Assembly (NCBI GenBank): GCA_002731795.1
Contig: PCCQ01000025.1
Span: 14,049 to 58,321, forward strand
Length of the DNA stretch: 44,273 bases
Reading direction: 5' to 3'
From: Fidelibacterota bacterium
GTDB lineage: Bacteria > Fidelibacterota > Marinisomatia > SCGC-AAA003-L08 > D37C17
The translations under genes were made by a program, and so were the position numbers. The number at the start of each line of letters is the position of its first letter. Position 1 is the first letter of the stretch. The notes beneath the pieces were generated by a model, which worked only from the letters and a program-made list of their open reading frames with translations, was not told where the DNA came from and made no database searches. Below are positions 28,888 through 36,626 of the stretch, piece after piece.

Positions 28888-29956
28888 TCATTGCCTTTTC
28901 AAATTCATGTAAGTATTCTTGTAAATCTTCCATGAAAATATTTCCCATATGAGCTATTCTAAATGCCTTTCCCCTAAGTTTCCCATAGCCTCTATCCATC
29001 CGAAAACCTTTTTCTAGCAACTTGTTATATATTTTATCAATATTCCAATTCTGAATATTTTTTATACATGTTATTGTATTAGACCTGCATCCTTCTTCAG
29101 CAAAAAATGTTTGACCTTTTTCTTTTGCCCATGACATGGTATAATCTTTCATTTCAATATGTCTTTTCCATCTTTGATCAAGACCTTCATCCTCAATTAA
29201 ATCTAAAATATGCTTCAATCCAAATAGGTGAGGTATTGATGGAGTTGAAGGAGTTTGAAATTTATTATAATATTTTTCATAGACCTTTAAATCTAAAAAA
29301 TATCCTTTATTTTTAATCGATTCAGACTTTTTTGAAATTTTATCAGATACAGAGCATATTGAAAATCCTGCAGGTAGACCCCATGCTTTTTGAGTTGAGG
29401 ATAACATGAAATCTATTCCAAGTTTATCTACTTCCACCTTAACACCAGCCATAGAACTTACTGCATCAACGAGCCAAATCACATCTGGATACTTAGATGA
29501 TAATAAATTAGAGATATCTTCTAAATTACTCATTGTTCCAGTTGAGGTTTCATTGTGAACCATAGCCAATACATTATATTCACCAGTTGAAAGCTCTTTA
29601 TCAATATCATCTACTTTTACACCTTTACCCCAATTATATTCTATAATTTTATTTTTAAATCCACACGCTTGAGAAACTTTACCCCATTTAGAACTAAATG
29701 CGCCATTATCACAATGCAAAACCCCTTTATCAACACTATTACGTAATCCCATCTCCCATAAACCCGTTGCCGCATGAGATATTAAGTAAATATTATTTTT
29801 AGTATACAAAACCTTTTGAATACCCTTAGTTATATATTCAATTAAATTAGATATTTCTTCAGTTCTATGTCCAATTTGAGGCGTAGCAAGAGCCTCCATG
29901 ACACTTTGGGGTACATGAGTGGGACCAGGAATGAATAGCTTTGGAAAAGAATTCAT
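28880..29956 (-). CDS. Class V aminotransferase, probable phosphoserine or alanine-glyoxylate type
   Basis: 358 residues, fold-type I PLP enzyme. The N-terminus LFIPGPTHVPQSVMEAL and FMLSSTQKAWGLP (Lys190 as the likely Schiff-base residue; Asp164 in LVDAVSS binds the pyridine N) match the alanine-glyoxylate/serine-pyruvate aminotransferase subgroup. Overlap with serA suggests it serves as the phosphoserine aminotransferase, a role that family members fill in some organisms lacking classical SerC; that is inference. It is the first gene of the long minus-strand run, 39 bases from a promoter-like sequence. Confidence 0.88.
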   Translation of the reverse strand: MNSFPKLFIPGPTHVPQSVMEALATPQIGHRTEEISNLIEYITKGIQKVLYTKNNIYLISHAATGLWEMGLRNSVDKGVLHCDNGAFSSKWGKVSQACGFKNKIIEYNWGKGVKVDDIDKELSTGEYNVLAMVHNETSTGTMSNLEDISNLLSSKYPDVIWLVDAVSSMAGVKVEVDKLGIDFMLSSTQKAWGLPAGFSICSVSDKISKKSESIKNKGYFLDLKVYEKYYNKFQTPSTPSIPHLFGLKHILDLIEDEGLDQRWKRHIEMKDYTMSWAKEKGQTFFAEEGCRSNTITCIKNIQNWNIDKIYNKLLEKGFRMDRGYGKLRGKAFRIAHMGNIFMEDLQEYLHEFEKAMNA

Positions 29957-29994
29957 TATAAAATTTTATTATTTGCACACATATGAAGAGTAAT

Positions 29995-30022
29995 AAATTA
30001 AGTATTAAATTATCTATGTCAA
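29995..30022 (-). promoter_or_regulatory. Predicted sigma-70-type promoter of the long minus-strand operon
   Basis: On the minus strand, TTGACA, 16 bases, then TAATTT, ending 38 bases before the aminotransferase ATG. It lies in the 83-base divergent gap with queE. The -35 is a perfect consensus. Background AT content is high, so the -10 alone would not be convincing. Confidence 0.5.
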
Positions 30023-30039
30023 ATATTAAATTTCTTTAA

Positions 30040-30693
30040 ATGAACAACAATAAAATATTAAAAATAAATGAGATCTTCAAAAGCATTCAAGGAGAGTCAA
30101 CTGTAATGGGAAAACCATGTGCTTTTGTACGACTCACGTACTGTAATCTTCGTTGTAGCTATTGCGATACGGAGTATTCTTTTCATGAAGGCAAAAACAT
30201 GAAAATAATTGATATAATTGAAGAAGTTAAATCTATGAATACAAATTTAGTAGAAATAACTGGGGGTGAACCAATGCTTCAAAAAAATGTAATTCCTCTG
30301 ATGAAGGAATTTTTAAACAATAATTTTGAAGTTATGCTTGAAACGTGTGGGGCTATTTCACTGAAAGATGTTCCAAAAAAAGTTAAAAAAATTGTTGATT
30401 TTAAATGTCCATCAAGTAATATGAAAGATAAAAATTTATGGTCAATTCTAGATGAGCTTTCATCCCATGATGAAATTAAATTTGTGATTGGCAATAGAAC
30501 TGACTATAAATGGACATTAAATAAAATAAAGCAATATAATTTAGATTCAAAGTGGACCATTCTACTCTCACCTGTTTTTAATAAATTAAAACTTGATAAA
30601 CTTGCAAATTGGATTCTTGAAGATAACTTAAATGTCAGGCTGCAGCTTCAAATGCATAAATATATTTGGGATCCAGAAATGCGCGCAGTTTAA
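30040..30693 (+). CDS. queE: 7-carboxy-7-deazaguanine synthase QueE
   Basis: 217 residues, a small radical-SAM enzyme. The N-terminus INEIFKSIQGESTVMGKPCAFVRL and the cluster motif CNLRCSYCDTEYSF (Cys-x3-Cys-x2-Cys) identify QueE, which converts 6-carboxytetrahydropterin to 7-carboxy-7-deazaguanine on the way to queuosine. ITGGEPMLQ is the SAM-contacting GGE motif. It is divergent from the serine/purine run and has no obvious Shine-Dalgarno. No other queuosine gene is nearby. Confidence 0.95.
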   Translation: MNNNKILKINEIFKSIQGESTVMGKPCAFVRLTYCNLRCSYCDTEYSFHEGKNMKIIDIIEEVKSMNTNLVEITGGEPMLQKNVIPLMKEFLNNNFEVMLETCGAISLKDVPKKVKKIVDFKCPSSNMKDKNLWSILDELSSHDEIKFVIGNRTDYKWTLNKIKQYNLDSKWTILLSPVFNKLKLDKLANWILEDNLNVRLQLQMHKYIWDPEMRAV

Positions 30694-30767
30694 TTTGAAA
30701 ATTTTTGCATTTTTATTTTAAAAATGTGATTTACATGACATTCTTCCGCTTTCTTATAAATATTTAT

Positions 30768-30796
30768 TTGATATAAAGTAATTTTCATTTTAATTT
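30768..30796 (+). promoter_or_regulatory. Predicted Fur-controlled promoter
   Basis: TTGATA, exactly 17 bases, then TAATTT. The expected transcription start, about seven bases later, falls inside the Fur box at 30798-30816, the classic geometry for Fur repression. It faces the secreted repeat protein and the heme transporter genes. Confidence 0.55.
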
Positions 30797-30797
30797 T

Positions 30798-30816
30798 GAG
30801 AATGATTCTCATTATC
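30798..30816 (+). promoter_or_regulatory. Fur box
   Basis: GAGAATGATTCTCATTATC matches the classical 19-base Fur consensus at 16 of 19 positions. The core GAGAAT-G-ATTCTC is a perfect inverted repeat. A near-identical site lies before the TonB-dependent receptor at 39654. It implies iron-responsive repression of the downstream transcript. Confidence 0.8.
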
Positions 30817-30956
30817 ATTTAGAACTTTAGCTATTATCATTTGTTTTCTGTGTCGTAAACAATCTTTTTGGCAAAAAGAATATGTGATGAGCAATCATAA
30901 ACAGACGTCATAAAAGGGGGTTAAAGAAATACCCCATTGCTTTAACCCCCTTTTTT
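30800..30956 (+). ncRNA. Possible Fur-regulated small RNA or attenuated leader
   Basis: A transcript starting at the Fur promoter and ending at the hairpin/T-run would be about 150 bases long and lacks a convincing ORF. An eight-codon reading frame (ATG 30887, stop overlapping the hairpin base) could be a leader peptide. The arrangement fits either a RyhB-like iron-response RNA or a regulated leader of the gene at 30990. No sequence similarity to a known RNA is claimed. Confidence 0.3.
30912..30956 (+). terminator. Perfect 15-bp hairpin with T-run between Fur promoter and gene
   Basis: AAAAGGGGGTTAAAG pairs perfectly with CTTTAACCCCCTTTT around a 13-base loop and is followed by further T. 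It should end transcription from queE and the Fur promoter. CCCC within the loop (30932-30935) could instead pair with the GGGGG of the left arm, giving an alternative fold. The next gene starts 34 bases downstream. Confidence 0.8.
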
Positions 30957-30989
30957 CTGACATAAATATTAATAAGGAGTTTTAAAGAA

Positions 30990-32807
30990 ATGAATCTATT
31001 GAAATCAATTGTAATATTAAATTTAACAGGGTTTTTACTAGCTGTTTGCCCTTCTGGTTTTTACGAAGATGACTGTGGTAACTGCTGGTTACCTTACTGC
31101 TATGACTATGTATCCCATAATGTAAGTTATGATTCATCAGAAAGTTCTTGCAATGGTCCTACAGAGATGTGGGTGATACCTGGAGATGAAGGTGATCCTT
31201 TCTTCAATAATTACTGTGATTCTTGTCCTGAAGGTTTTACACCAGATAATTGTGGCCACTGCTGGCAAGGATACTGCTATACTCTATTTGCTGATCCTCC
31301 CCATACTGTATTTTGGGATTTATCAGAGACTGAATGTATAGATGCAGGCTATGGATTTTACCCTCCAGGATCAAGTGATGGCGACCCGTATTTTGGATAT
31401 AATTGTGAAGGTTGTCCTGATGGAGAAATTGAAGATGATTGCGGTGTATGCAATACTGGAGAAGATAGTCCGTATTGGAATATGACATGCGGTGATTGTA
31501 ACGGAGATGCTAATGGATATGCAATGGTTGATGACTGTGGTGATTGTCAACTTTCCTACTGCTATGACTATATAACTCACGAATCTAACTTTGATACACC
31601 TTGTGATGGAGCAACAGAAGTTTTAGTCATGCCAGATAGTCCTTCAAACCCTTTATGGAATAGCGGATGTGATCCAAATGCGTGTCCTGATGACCAAGTT
31701 GAAGACTGCGCTGGAGTATGTGGTGGATTTGCAATGGTAGATGACTGTGGTGTATGTTCAGACAATTACTACTGCTATGATTATGTAACACATCAAACCA
31801 ATACAGACTTCCCTTGCGATGGACCAACTGAGATGATGGTTATGCCTGATAGTGACTATAACTCAGATTGGAATGCTTCATGTACAGATTGTGCAGGTGA
31901 AGTAAATGGATATGCAATGGTTGATGACTGTGGTGATTGCCAATCAGCATATTGCTATGATTATGTAACACATCAAACCAATACTGACTTCCCTTGCGAT
32001 GGACCAACTGAGATGATGGTTATGCCTGATGACCCTTCAAATCCTTATTGGAATAGCGAGTGCAGTGGATGCGCACCTGGCGATGTTATAAATGATGGCT
32101 CTATTGATGTGCTAGATGTGGTTGCAATTGTAAGTTATATACTAGGTAATAATCCATTAGCCCCTGATGTTATAGATTGTGCAGATTATGTTCAAGATGG
32201 TAGTGTCGATGTTCTTGATGTTGTAGCTATTGTTAATATCATAATTGATGGAAGAATTACATCAAGCGCAACAGAAGCTAACCTTAATATAAATGATAAC
32301 AAAGTAACATTACATGCTAATGGATTTATAGGAGCAGTTCAAATGACTATTAGTCATGACAGCAACTTCTCTATAAATTTAACTAATAAGGCAATGGTTG
32401 CTGATTATAATACTAATGGCAATAGTACATCTCTAATTATTGTTGCCCCTGATAGTGAAGAACTATTTTATACAAGTGGTAATTTCATTATTGAGGAAAT
32501 AATAGTAGCTAATGAAGAGAGCTATATACCTGTAGATATGCCAAGCGAGTTTATGGTAAGCAAGGCATACCCTAATCCTTTTAATCCATCTACAAGTGTT
32601 AGTATTTATGTTCCTACAAATGATTTTGTAAATGTTAGCGTATACAATGTCATGGGACAAAAAGTTGCAACTCTTTATAATGGGTCAATGGCTGCAGGAA
32701 ATCATATCATTAGATGGAATGCATCTAATATGACCAGTGGGATGTATTTCATTCGCACTGAATCAAAATCGGATGCATCAATTCAGAGAGTTTCTTTAGT
32801 TAAGTAA
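30990..32807 (+). CDS. Secreted Cys/Tyr/His/Met-rich repeat protein with dockerin-like module and T9SS sorting domain
   Basis: 605 residues. AAGGAG lies 10 bases before ATG. After a signal peptide come about six Cys-rich units (residues 20-375) of the form DDCGxC..YCYDYVTHQ..CDGPTEMMVMPD..WNxxC, with the third shortened. Units five and six are almost identical in DNA. A dockerin-like pair follows (about 378-425, DGSIDVLDVVAIVSYIL and DGSVDVLDVVAIVNIII), then a type A sorting domain (from AYPNPFNPS to the end). The last module suggests export by type IX secretion. Conserved Tyr, His, Met and Cys plus the Fur box and heme genes suggest binding of heme or metal at the surface; that is inference. 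Unit family not recognised. Confidence 0.8.
   Translation: MNLLKSIVILNLTGFLLAVCPSGFYEDDCGNCWLPYCYDYVSHNVSYDSSESSCNGPTEMWVIPGDEGDPFFNNYCDSCPEGFTPDNCGHCWQGYCYTLFADPPHTVFWDLSETECIDAGYGFYPPGSSDGDPYFGYNCEGCPDGEIEDDCGVCNTGEDSPYWNMTCGDCNGDANGYAMVDDCGDCQLSYCYDYITHESNFDTPCDGATEVLVMPDSPSNPLWNSGCDPNACPDDQVEDCAGVCGGFAMVDDCGVCSDNYYCYDYVTHQTNTDFPCDGPTEMMVMPDSDYNSDWNASCTDCAGEVNGYAMVDDCGDCQSAYCYDYVTHQTNTDFPCDGPTEMMVMPDDPSNPYWNSECSGCAPGDVINDGSIDVLDVVAIVSYILGNNPLAPDVIDCADYVQDGSVDVLDVVAIVNIIIDGRITSSATEANLNINDNKVTLHANGFIGAVQMTISHDSNFSINLTNKAMVADYNTNGNSTSLIIVAPDSEELFYTSGNFIIEEIIVANEESYIPVDMPSEFMVSKAYPNPFNPSTSVSIYVPTNDFVNVSVYNVMGQKVATLYNGSMAAGNHIIRWNASNMTSGMYFIRTESKSDASIQRVSLVK
31773..32030 (+). repeat. Near-identical 78-base repeats, 180 bases apart
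   Basis: 31773-31850 and 31953-32030 differ at one base and are exactly 180 bases (60 codons) apart, encoding the last two Cys-rich units (CYDYVTHQTNTDFPCDGPTE). This points to recent in-frame unit duplication or gene conversion. Confidence 0.9.
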
Positions 32808-32819
32808 AACTATAAGACT

Positions 32820-32858
32820 GTACAAATGGGCATAATAGTATATTATGCCCATTTGTAC
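32820..32858 (+). repeat. Perfect 18-bp inverted repeat with 3-base loop
   Basis: GTACAAATGGGCATAATA is followed by GTA and its exact reverse complement. It lies between the repeat-protein stop and hmuT. There is no T-run, so it is more likely an RNA-stabilising or processing hairpin, or a palindromic protein-binding site, than a standard terminator. The extended ORF-track start of hmuT is encoded within it. Confidence 0.85.
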
Positions 32859-32876
32859 TATATAAGGAATAAAACT

Positions 32877-33731
32877 ATGAAAGTTATAATTAAAAGTATT
32901 TTAATCACATGGGTTGTAAGCTTTATTTTTGCTTCTCCATCTATAAAATCAGATAATAGATTAGTTACCATTGGAGGTAGCGTGACTGATATAGTTTTTG
33001 CTCTGGGTGAAGGAGACTTAGTGGTAGCAGTTGATCAATCGAGCACACTCCCTGAAAAAGTTAAAGATTTGCCTCAAGCTGGATATGTAAGAGCTATATC
33101 AGCAGAGGGAATACTTTCTATGCTCCCAACAAAAATATTAGCATCATCTGATATAGGTCCTCCTAATGTTATTAATCAATTAGAGTCATCTGGTGTAGAA
33201 TTTGAAATTTTTAATTCTCCAAAATCATTTAGAGATGTTATTAATCTTGTAGAACAAATCGCATCATTTTTAAATGTAGAAGAAAGAGGATTAAAACTCA
33301 AAGAGAAACTTATATCAGATCAAGAAAGAATTAATGAAATGAAAAAAGATTTAATAGATCCTCCAAGTATTGCTTTTTTCATGAATCCCTCAACTACTGG
33401 GAATTATAGTGCAGCAGGCAGTGGAACTAGAGCTGACTATCTAATAGATTTCATTGGTGGTATAAATGTTTTTAAAGATAGTTTTATACGATATAACAAA
33501 GTTAATAAAGAAACGATACTTGATTATAACCCAGATATAATATTTGTTGCATCCACAGGAAGTGGGGAAAATAGTAAGTCTGTTTTTCTTGATGATCCAA
33601 CTTTTAAAAATATAAGTGCTGTTAAAAACAATAAAATTATTTTTCTGGATTTAGGTTATCACCTTACTTTTGGAAGTGTGTTTGGAGAATCAGCTATTCT
33701 TGCGTTAAGTTTAGTACTAGGTGATGAGTAA
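32877..33731 (+). CDS. hmuT: Heme ABC transporter periplasmic binding protein, HmuT-like
   Basis: 284 residues from ATG 32877, which has AAGGA nine bases upstream and starts a clear signal peptide; the track start at 32826 lies within an inverted repeat. The sequence AVDQSSTLPEKVKDLPQAGYVRAISAEGILS with ILASSDIGPPNV matches HmuT/ChuT hemin-binding proteins rather than BtuF, and Tyr70 sits where these proteins bind heme iron. It delivers heme to the permease encoded next. The vitamin B12 alternative is less likely given the HugZ and HmuY neighbours. Confidence 0.88.
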   Translation: MKVIIKSILITWVVSFIFASPSIKSDNRLVTIGGSVTDIVFALGEGDLVVAVDQSSTLPEKVKDLPQAGYVRAISAEGILSMLPTKILASSDIGPPNVINQLESSGVEFEIFNSPKSFRDVINLVEQIASFLNVEERGLKLKEKLISDQERINEMKKDLIDPPSIAFFMNPSTTGNYSAAGSGTRADYLIDFIGGINVFKDSFIRYNKVNKETILDYNPDIIFVASTGSGENSKSVFLDDPTFKNISAVKNNKIIFLDLGYHLTFGSVFGESAILALSLVLGDE

Positions 33732-34791
33732 AAAATATGAAAAAAATACAATAATATTTTTAATAGGATTATTTCTCCTTGCAATAATTTCACTAGTTTC
33801 AACAACAATTGGTCCCGTAAAAATATCTATACTCCAGATTATAGATATTCTTTTTGAAAGTATTAACATTAATACGAATTTAAGTTCATCTGAAATAAGT
33901 CAAGCCTTTAAAACTGTAGTTATAGATATTAGATTACCTCGAATTTTGATGGGTATAATTGTTGGAATTGCGTTAGGAATTTCTGGAGCAATACTTCAAG
34001 GACTTTTTAGAAATCCACTTATTGACCCCGGCTTTATTGGTGTTTCAAGTGGAGCGGCAATTGGTGCCATGTTTGTGATTATGTTTTCACAATTAATAGC
34101 TATAGAAAATAATTTTTATATTCAATTCCTATTACCAGTATTTGCTATGTCGGGAGGTTTAAGTACTACTATTCTAGTATATAAAATGTCACAAATGTCA
34201 GGAAAAACAAATATCATGGCTATGCTCTTATCAGGAATAGCTGTTAATGCATTTTCTGGATCAATTATTGGATTTTTAGTATATAGAGCTTCTGATATGG
34301 AATTAAGAAGTTTTACATTTTGGACTCTGGGAAGTCTTGATAATTCAAATTGGCTAATAGTATCAATTGCAGTTGTTGCAATTTTAATACCAATTATTAT
34401 ATCGATTAATTTAAGAAAAAAATTAGATATTTTTATGCTTGGAGATGCTGAAGCTGGATATCTTGGACTAAATATAGAGAAATTAAAAAAAAGAATAATT
34501 TTTATATCAGCTCTTATGGTTGGAGTTACTGTTGCATTTTGTGGTATGATTGGTTTTATTGGTTTAGTGACGCCTCATCTTGTTAGATTAATAATGGGGC
34601 CAAGTCACAAAACATTAATATTTGGATCAGCGATATTAGGAGCTATAATATTAATTCTTGCAGATTTTATTTCAAGAATTATTATTGCTCCAGCTCAGCT
34701 TCCTATAGGTATAATAACCTCAGCATTAGGGGCACCTTTCTTTCTATGGTTAATTGTTTCACAAAAACAAAAAATTAGATATGAAAAATAA
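33724..34791 (+). CDS. hmuU: Heme ABC transporter permease, HmuU-like
   Basis: 355 residues from ATG 33724, overlapping the hmuT stop by eight bases (ATGAGTAA); the track starts one codon earlier at GTG. A FecCD/BtuC-family permease with about ten membrane segments: DIRLPRILMGIIVGIALGISGAILQGLFRNPLIDPGFIGVSSGAA, and GFIGLVTPHLVRLIMGPSHK near the end. It forms the inner-membrane channel with the HmuV-like ATPase. Substrate assignment to heme rests on the neighbours. Confidence 0.92.
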   Translation: MSKKYEKNTIIFLIGLFLLAIISLVSTTIGPVKISILQIIDILFESININTNLSSSEISQAFKTVVIDIRLPRILMGIIVGIALGISGAILQGLFRNPLIDPGFIGVSSGAAIGAMFVIMFSQLIAIENNFYIQFLLPVFAMSGGLSTTILVYKMSQMSGKTNIMAMLLSGIAVNAFSGSIIGFLVYRASDMELRSFTFWTLGSLDNSNWLIVSIAVVAILIPIIISINLRKKLDIFMLGDAEAGYLGLNIEKLKKRIIFISALMVGVTVAFCGMIGFIGLVTPHLVRLIMGPSHKTLIFGSAILGAIILILADFISRIIIAPAQLPIGIITSALGAPFFLWLIVSQKQKIRYEK

Positions 34792-35572
34792 ATCAACTAA
34801 TATTTTAACTGTAGTAGATGTCTCTTACGAAATAAATGATATTACAATAAATAAGGGTATCAATTTTAATATAAACCTCGGAGAAATAGTTTCAATAATT
34901 GGTCCGAATGGTTCTGGCAAAACAACCTTATTAAGATTAATATCAGGTGATATTGTTCCTTCATATGGAAATATTGAGTTTAGAGAAAAAGATTTAAATA
35001 ATTATGACCCAAAAGAGATATCAACTATGCGTGCTGTACTTCCACAAAATAGCCACATCTCATTTCCGTTTACTGTTAATGAAATAATTCAAATGGGAAG
35101 ATTTCCACATCCTGAAAATTATAAATCAGATAAGACTATTGTCGATGATTTAATTAAAACTTTTGATTTAAATGATTTTTTAGGGCGCGATTTTACCTCA
35201 TTGTCAGGAGGTGAAAAACAACGAGTACAACTAGCAAGAGTTTTTGCACAGATTTGGTCTGAAGATAGCTATAATGGGAAATTACTAGTTTTAGATGAAC
35301 CAACATCATTTCTAGATATTAAACATCAACTTGATTTTTTTGAAATTATTAATGATTTTAAAAATAATGGTTTGACAATTATTATGGTATTGCATGATAT
35401 AAATCATGCAAGTTCGTTTTCAGATAAAATAGGGATGATGAAAAAAACAGAATTAATTTATTTTGGAGATACTAGAGATGTAATAAATTCTCAAAATTTA
35501 AATGATGTTTTTGATATAAATCTTAAACTTATTAATATTGATTCTAATGGAAGAAAATTAATCTATCTATAA
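34781..35572 (+). CDS. hmuV: Heme ABC transporter ATPase, HmuV-like
   Basis: 263 residues from ATG 34781, overlapping the hmuU stop by 11 bases; the track start is nine codons upstream within hmuU. Walker A GPNGSGKTT (41-49), signature LSGGEKQRVQLARV, Walker B LLVLDEPTSFLD and switch His in MVLHDINHA are complete. LPQNSHISFPFTVNEIIQMGRFPH is typical of the HmuV/FecE group. It powers import of heme through HmuU. Confidence 0.92.
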   Translation: MKNKSTNILTVVDVSYEINDITINKGINFNINLGEIVSIIGPNGSGKTTLLRLISGDIVPSYGNIEFREKDLNNYDPKEISTMRAVLPQNSHISFPFTVNEIIQMGRFPHPENYKSDKTIVDDLIKTFDLNDFLGRDFTSLSGGEKQRVQLARVFAQIWSEDSYNGKLLVLDEPTSFLDIKHQLDFFEIINDFKNNGLTIIMVLHDINHASSFSDKIGMMKKTELIYFGDTRDVINSQNLNDVFDINLKLINIDSNGRKLIYL

Positions 35573-35586
35573 TTAAGGATTTAAAA

Positions 35587-36096
35587 ATGAATGAAGTTAT
35601 AAAAGAAAAAAATAATTTAATTAATAATATGAGCTCATTAATCCTTGGAACTACAAACAATAAGAACCTTCCTAATTCTAGCTATGCTCCATTTGGTATT
35701 GATAATGAAAATAACTTTTATATTTTTATTAGTGAGTTATCAAAACACACAAAAAATATAATGTTAAATCCAAATGTCTCACTTATGATTATTGAAGATG
35801 AATCTAAATCTAAAACCATTTTTGCTAGAAAGCGTCTAACAATAACTGGTAAGGCGTCAATAATAAACAGGAATGAAAAAGATTGGAATCAAAAAATAAA
35901 AATTTTAGAAAATAAATTTGATGATACATTTACTTACTTAAAAAATATGGAGGACTTCCATCTATTTAAAATTACTCCAATATCAGGATTACTAGTATTT
36001 GGATTTGCAAAAGCATTTAATCTTGAAGGACCTGAATTAGTAAATGTTGTTCATCTTAATGAAAAAGGTCACAGGCCTAAAAAGGAGAAACAATGA
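35587..36096 (+). CDS. HugZ/HutZ-family heme-degrading protein
   Basis: 169 residues, an FMN-type split-barrel protein. SSYAPFGID, FYIFISELSKHTKNIMLNPNVSLMIIEDE and FARKRLTITGKA are hallmarks of the HugZ/HutZ heme utilisation family, and GFGFAKAF-like FGFAKAFNL is the later conserved segment. His156 and His162 in the C-terminal tail (VVHLNEKGHRP) correspond in position to the tail His that binds heme iron in the family. It would open imported heme in the cytoplasm to release iron. AAGGA precedes the ATG, and the downstream P19-like gene overlaps by ATGA. Confidence 0.88.
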   Translation: MNEVIKEKNNLINNMSSLILGTTNNKNLPNSSYAPFGIDNENNFYIFISELSKHTKNIMLNPNVSLMIIEDESKSKTIFARKRLTITGKASIINRNEKDWNQKIKILENKFDDTFTYLKNMEDFHLFKITPISGLLVFGFAKAFNLEGPELVNVVHLNEKGHRPKKEKQ

Positions 36097-36626
36097 AAAG
36101 AATTTTAACTATAATTTTATTTAATTTTATATTTTCAGCACCTGAACTAGTAATTGGTGAAGAACGAATTGCACCAGGTATTAAATTTATTTTTGAAGGT
36201 GCAATAAAAGATCATATTATGCCACATAAAATGCATTTAGATGAAAACTTAACTCATGTCCATATTGAAGCCAGGGTAAATTGGGATACTTCAAATATTC
36301 CTGAGGGAGCAGTTAAAGGTGGATTTGTACCCTATCTTCACATAACTGCAGTCGTAACTAATGAAAAAACCGGCCTTAGGACTTTTATAGACTTAGTACC
36401 ACATATCAACTTGATCGATAATTTTCATTATGCTAGAAATATTTCTTTACCTGGATCAATTGATGATAATTATAGCGTAGAGTTCAATATTATACCTCCA
36501 ACACATATAGATTTAGCTCTACATAAAGATTGGCATGATCTATATGGAGATAATCTAATTTCATCAAACAGTTTTAATTACAAAAAAGTAAATTTCAAAG
36601 AAATCGCTAAAGCTAGACGCCATTAA
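36093..36626 (+). CDS. P19/Tp34-like periplasmic metal-binding protein
   Basis: 177 residues with a short signal peptide. The sequence follows the P19/FetP/Tp34 iron-transport family: GIKFIFEGAIKDHI, HVHIEARV, GGFVPYLHITAVVTNEKTG and FHYARNISL. Family members bind copper and iron through a Glu, Met and several His; here Glu59, His57, His104 and His112 are candidates, and the family Met seems replaced by His. The protein is unusually His-rich (11 His in residues 41-148). Relatives usually sit with an FTR1-type iron permease, which is absent here. AAGGAG precedes the ATG. Its 3' end overlaps the convergent HmuY-like gene by 14 bases. Confidence 0.8.
   Translation: MKRILTIILFNFIFSAPELVIGEERIAPGIKFIFEGAIKDHIMPHKMHLDENLTHVHIEARVNWDTSNIPEGAVKGGFVPYLHITAVVTNEKTGLRTFIDLVPHINLIDNFHYARNISLPGSIDDNYSVEFNIIPPTHIDLALHKDWHDLYGDNLISSNSFNYKKVNFKEIAKARRH

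Noticed and set aside
28574-28912. 112-codon plus-strand ORF
   Set aside because: It lies opposite the conserved N-terminal and NAD-binding part of serA; a typical shadow frame.
30694-30760. AT-rich hairpin after queE (CATTTTTA / TAAAAATG)
   Set aside because: Eight A-T-dominated pairs in very AT-rich DNA are likely chance; the strong hairpin at 30912 is the better terminator candidate.
31237-31827. Minus-strand ORFs of 62-83 codons opposite the Cys-rich repeats
   Set aside because: Shadow frames of the repeat protein; the plus frame has signal peptide, repeats and sorting domain.
32826-32876. Upstream extension of hmuT (MGIIVYYAHLYY...)
   Set aside because: The extension is encoded by the 18-bp palindrome and would bury the signal peptide; ATG 32877 has a proper AAGGA site.
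32877-35572. Vitamin B12 (BtuFCD) assignment of the ABC transporter
   Set aside because: The binding protein shows the HmuT-type QAGYVRAISAEGIL segment, and the HugZ, HmuY and Fur context points to heme; B12 remains a minor alternative.
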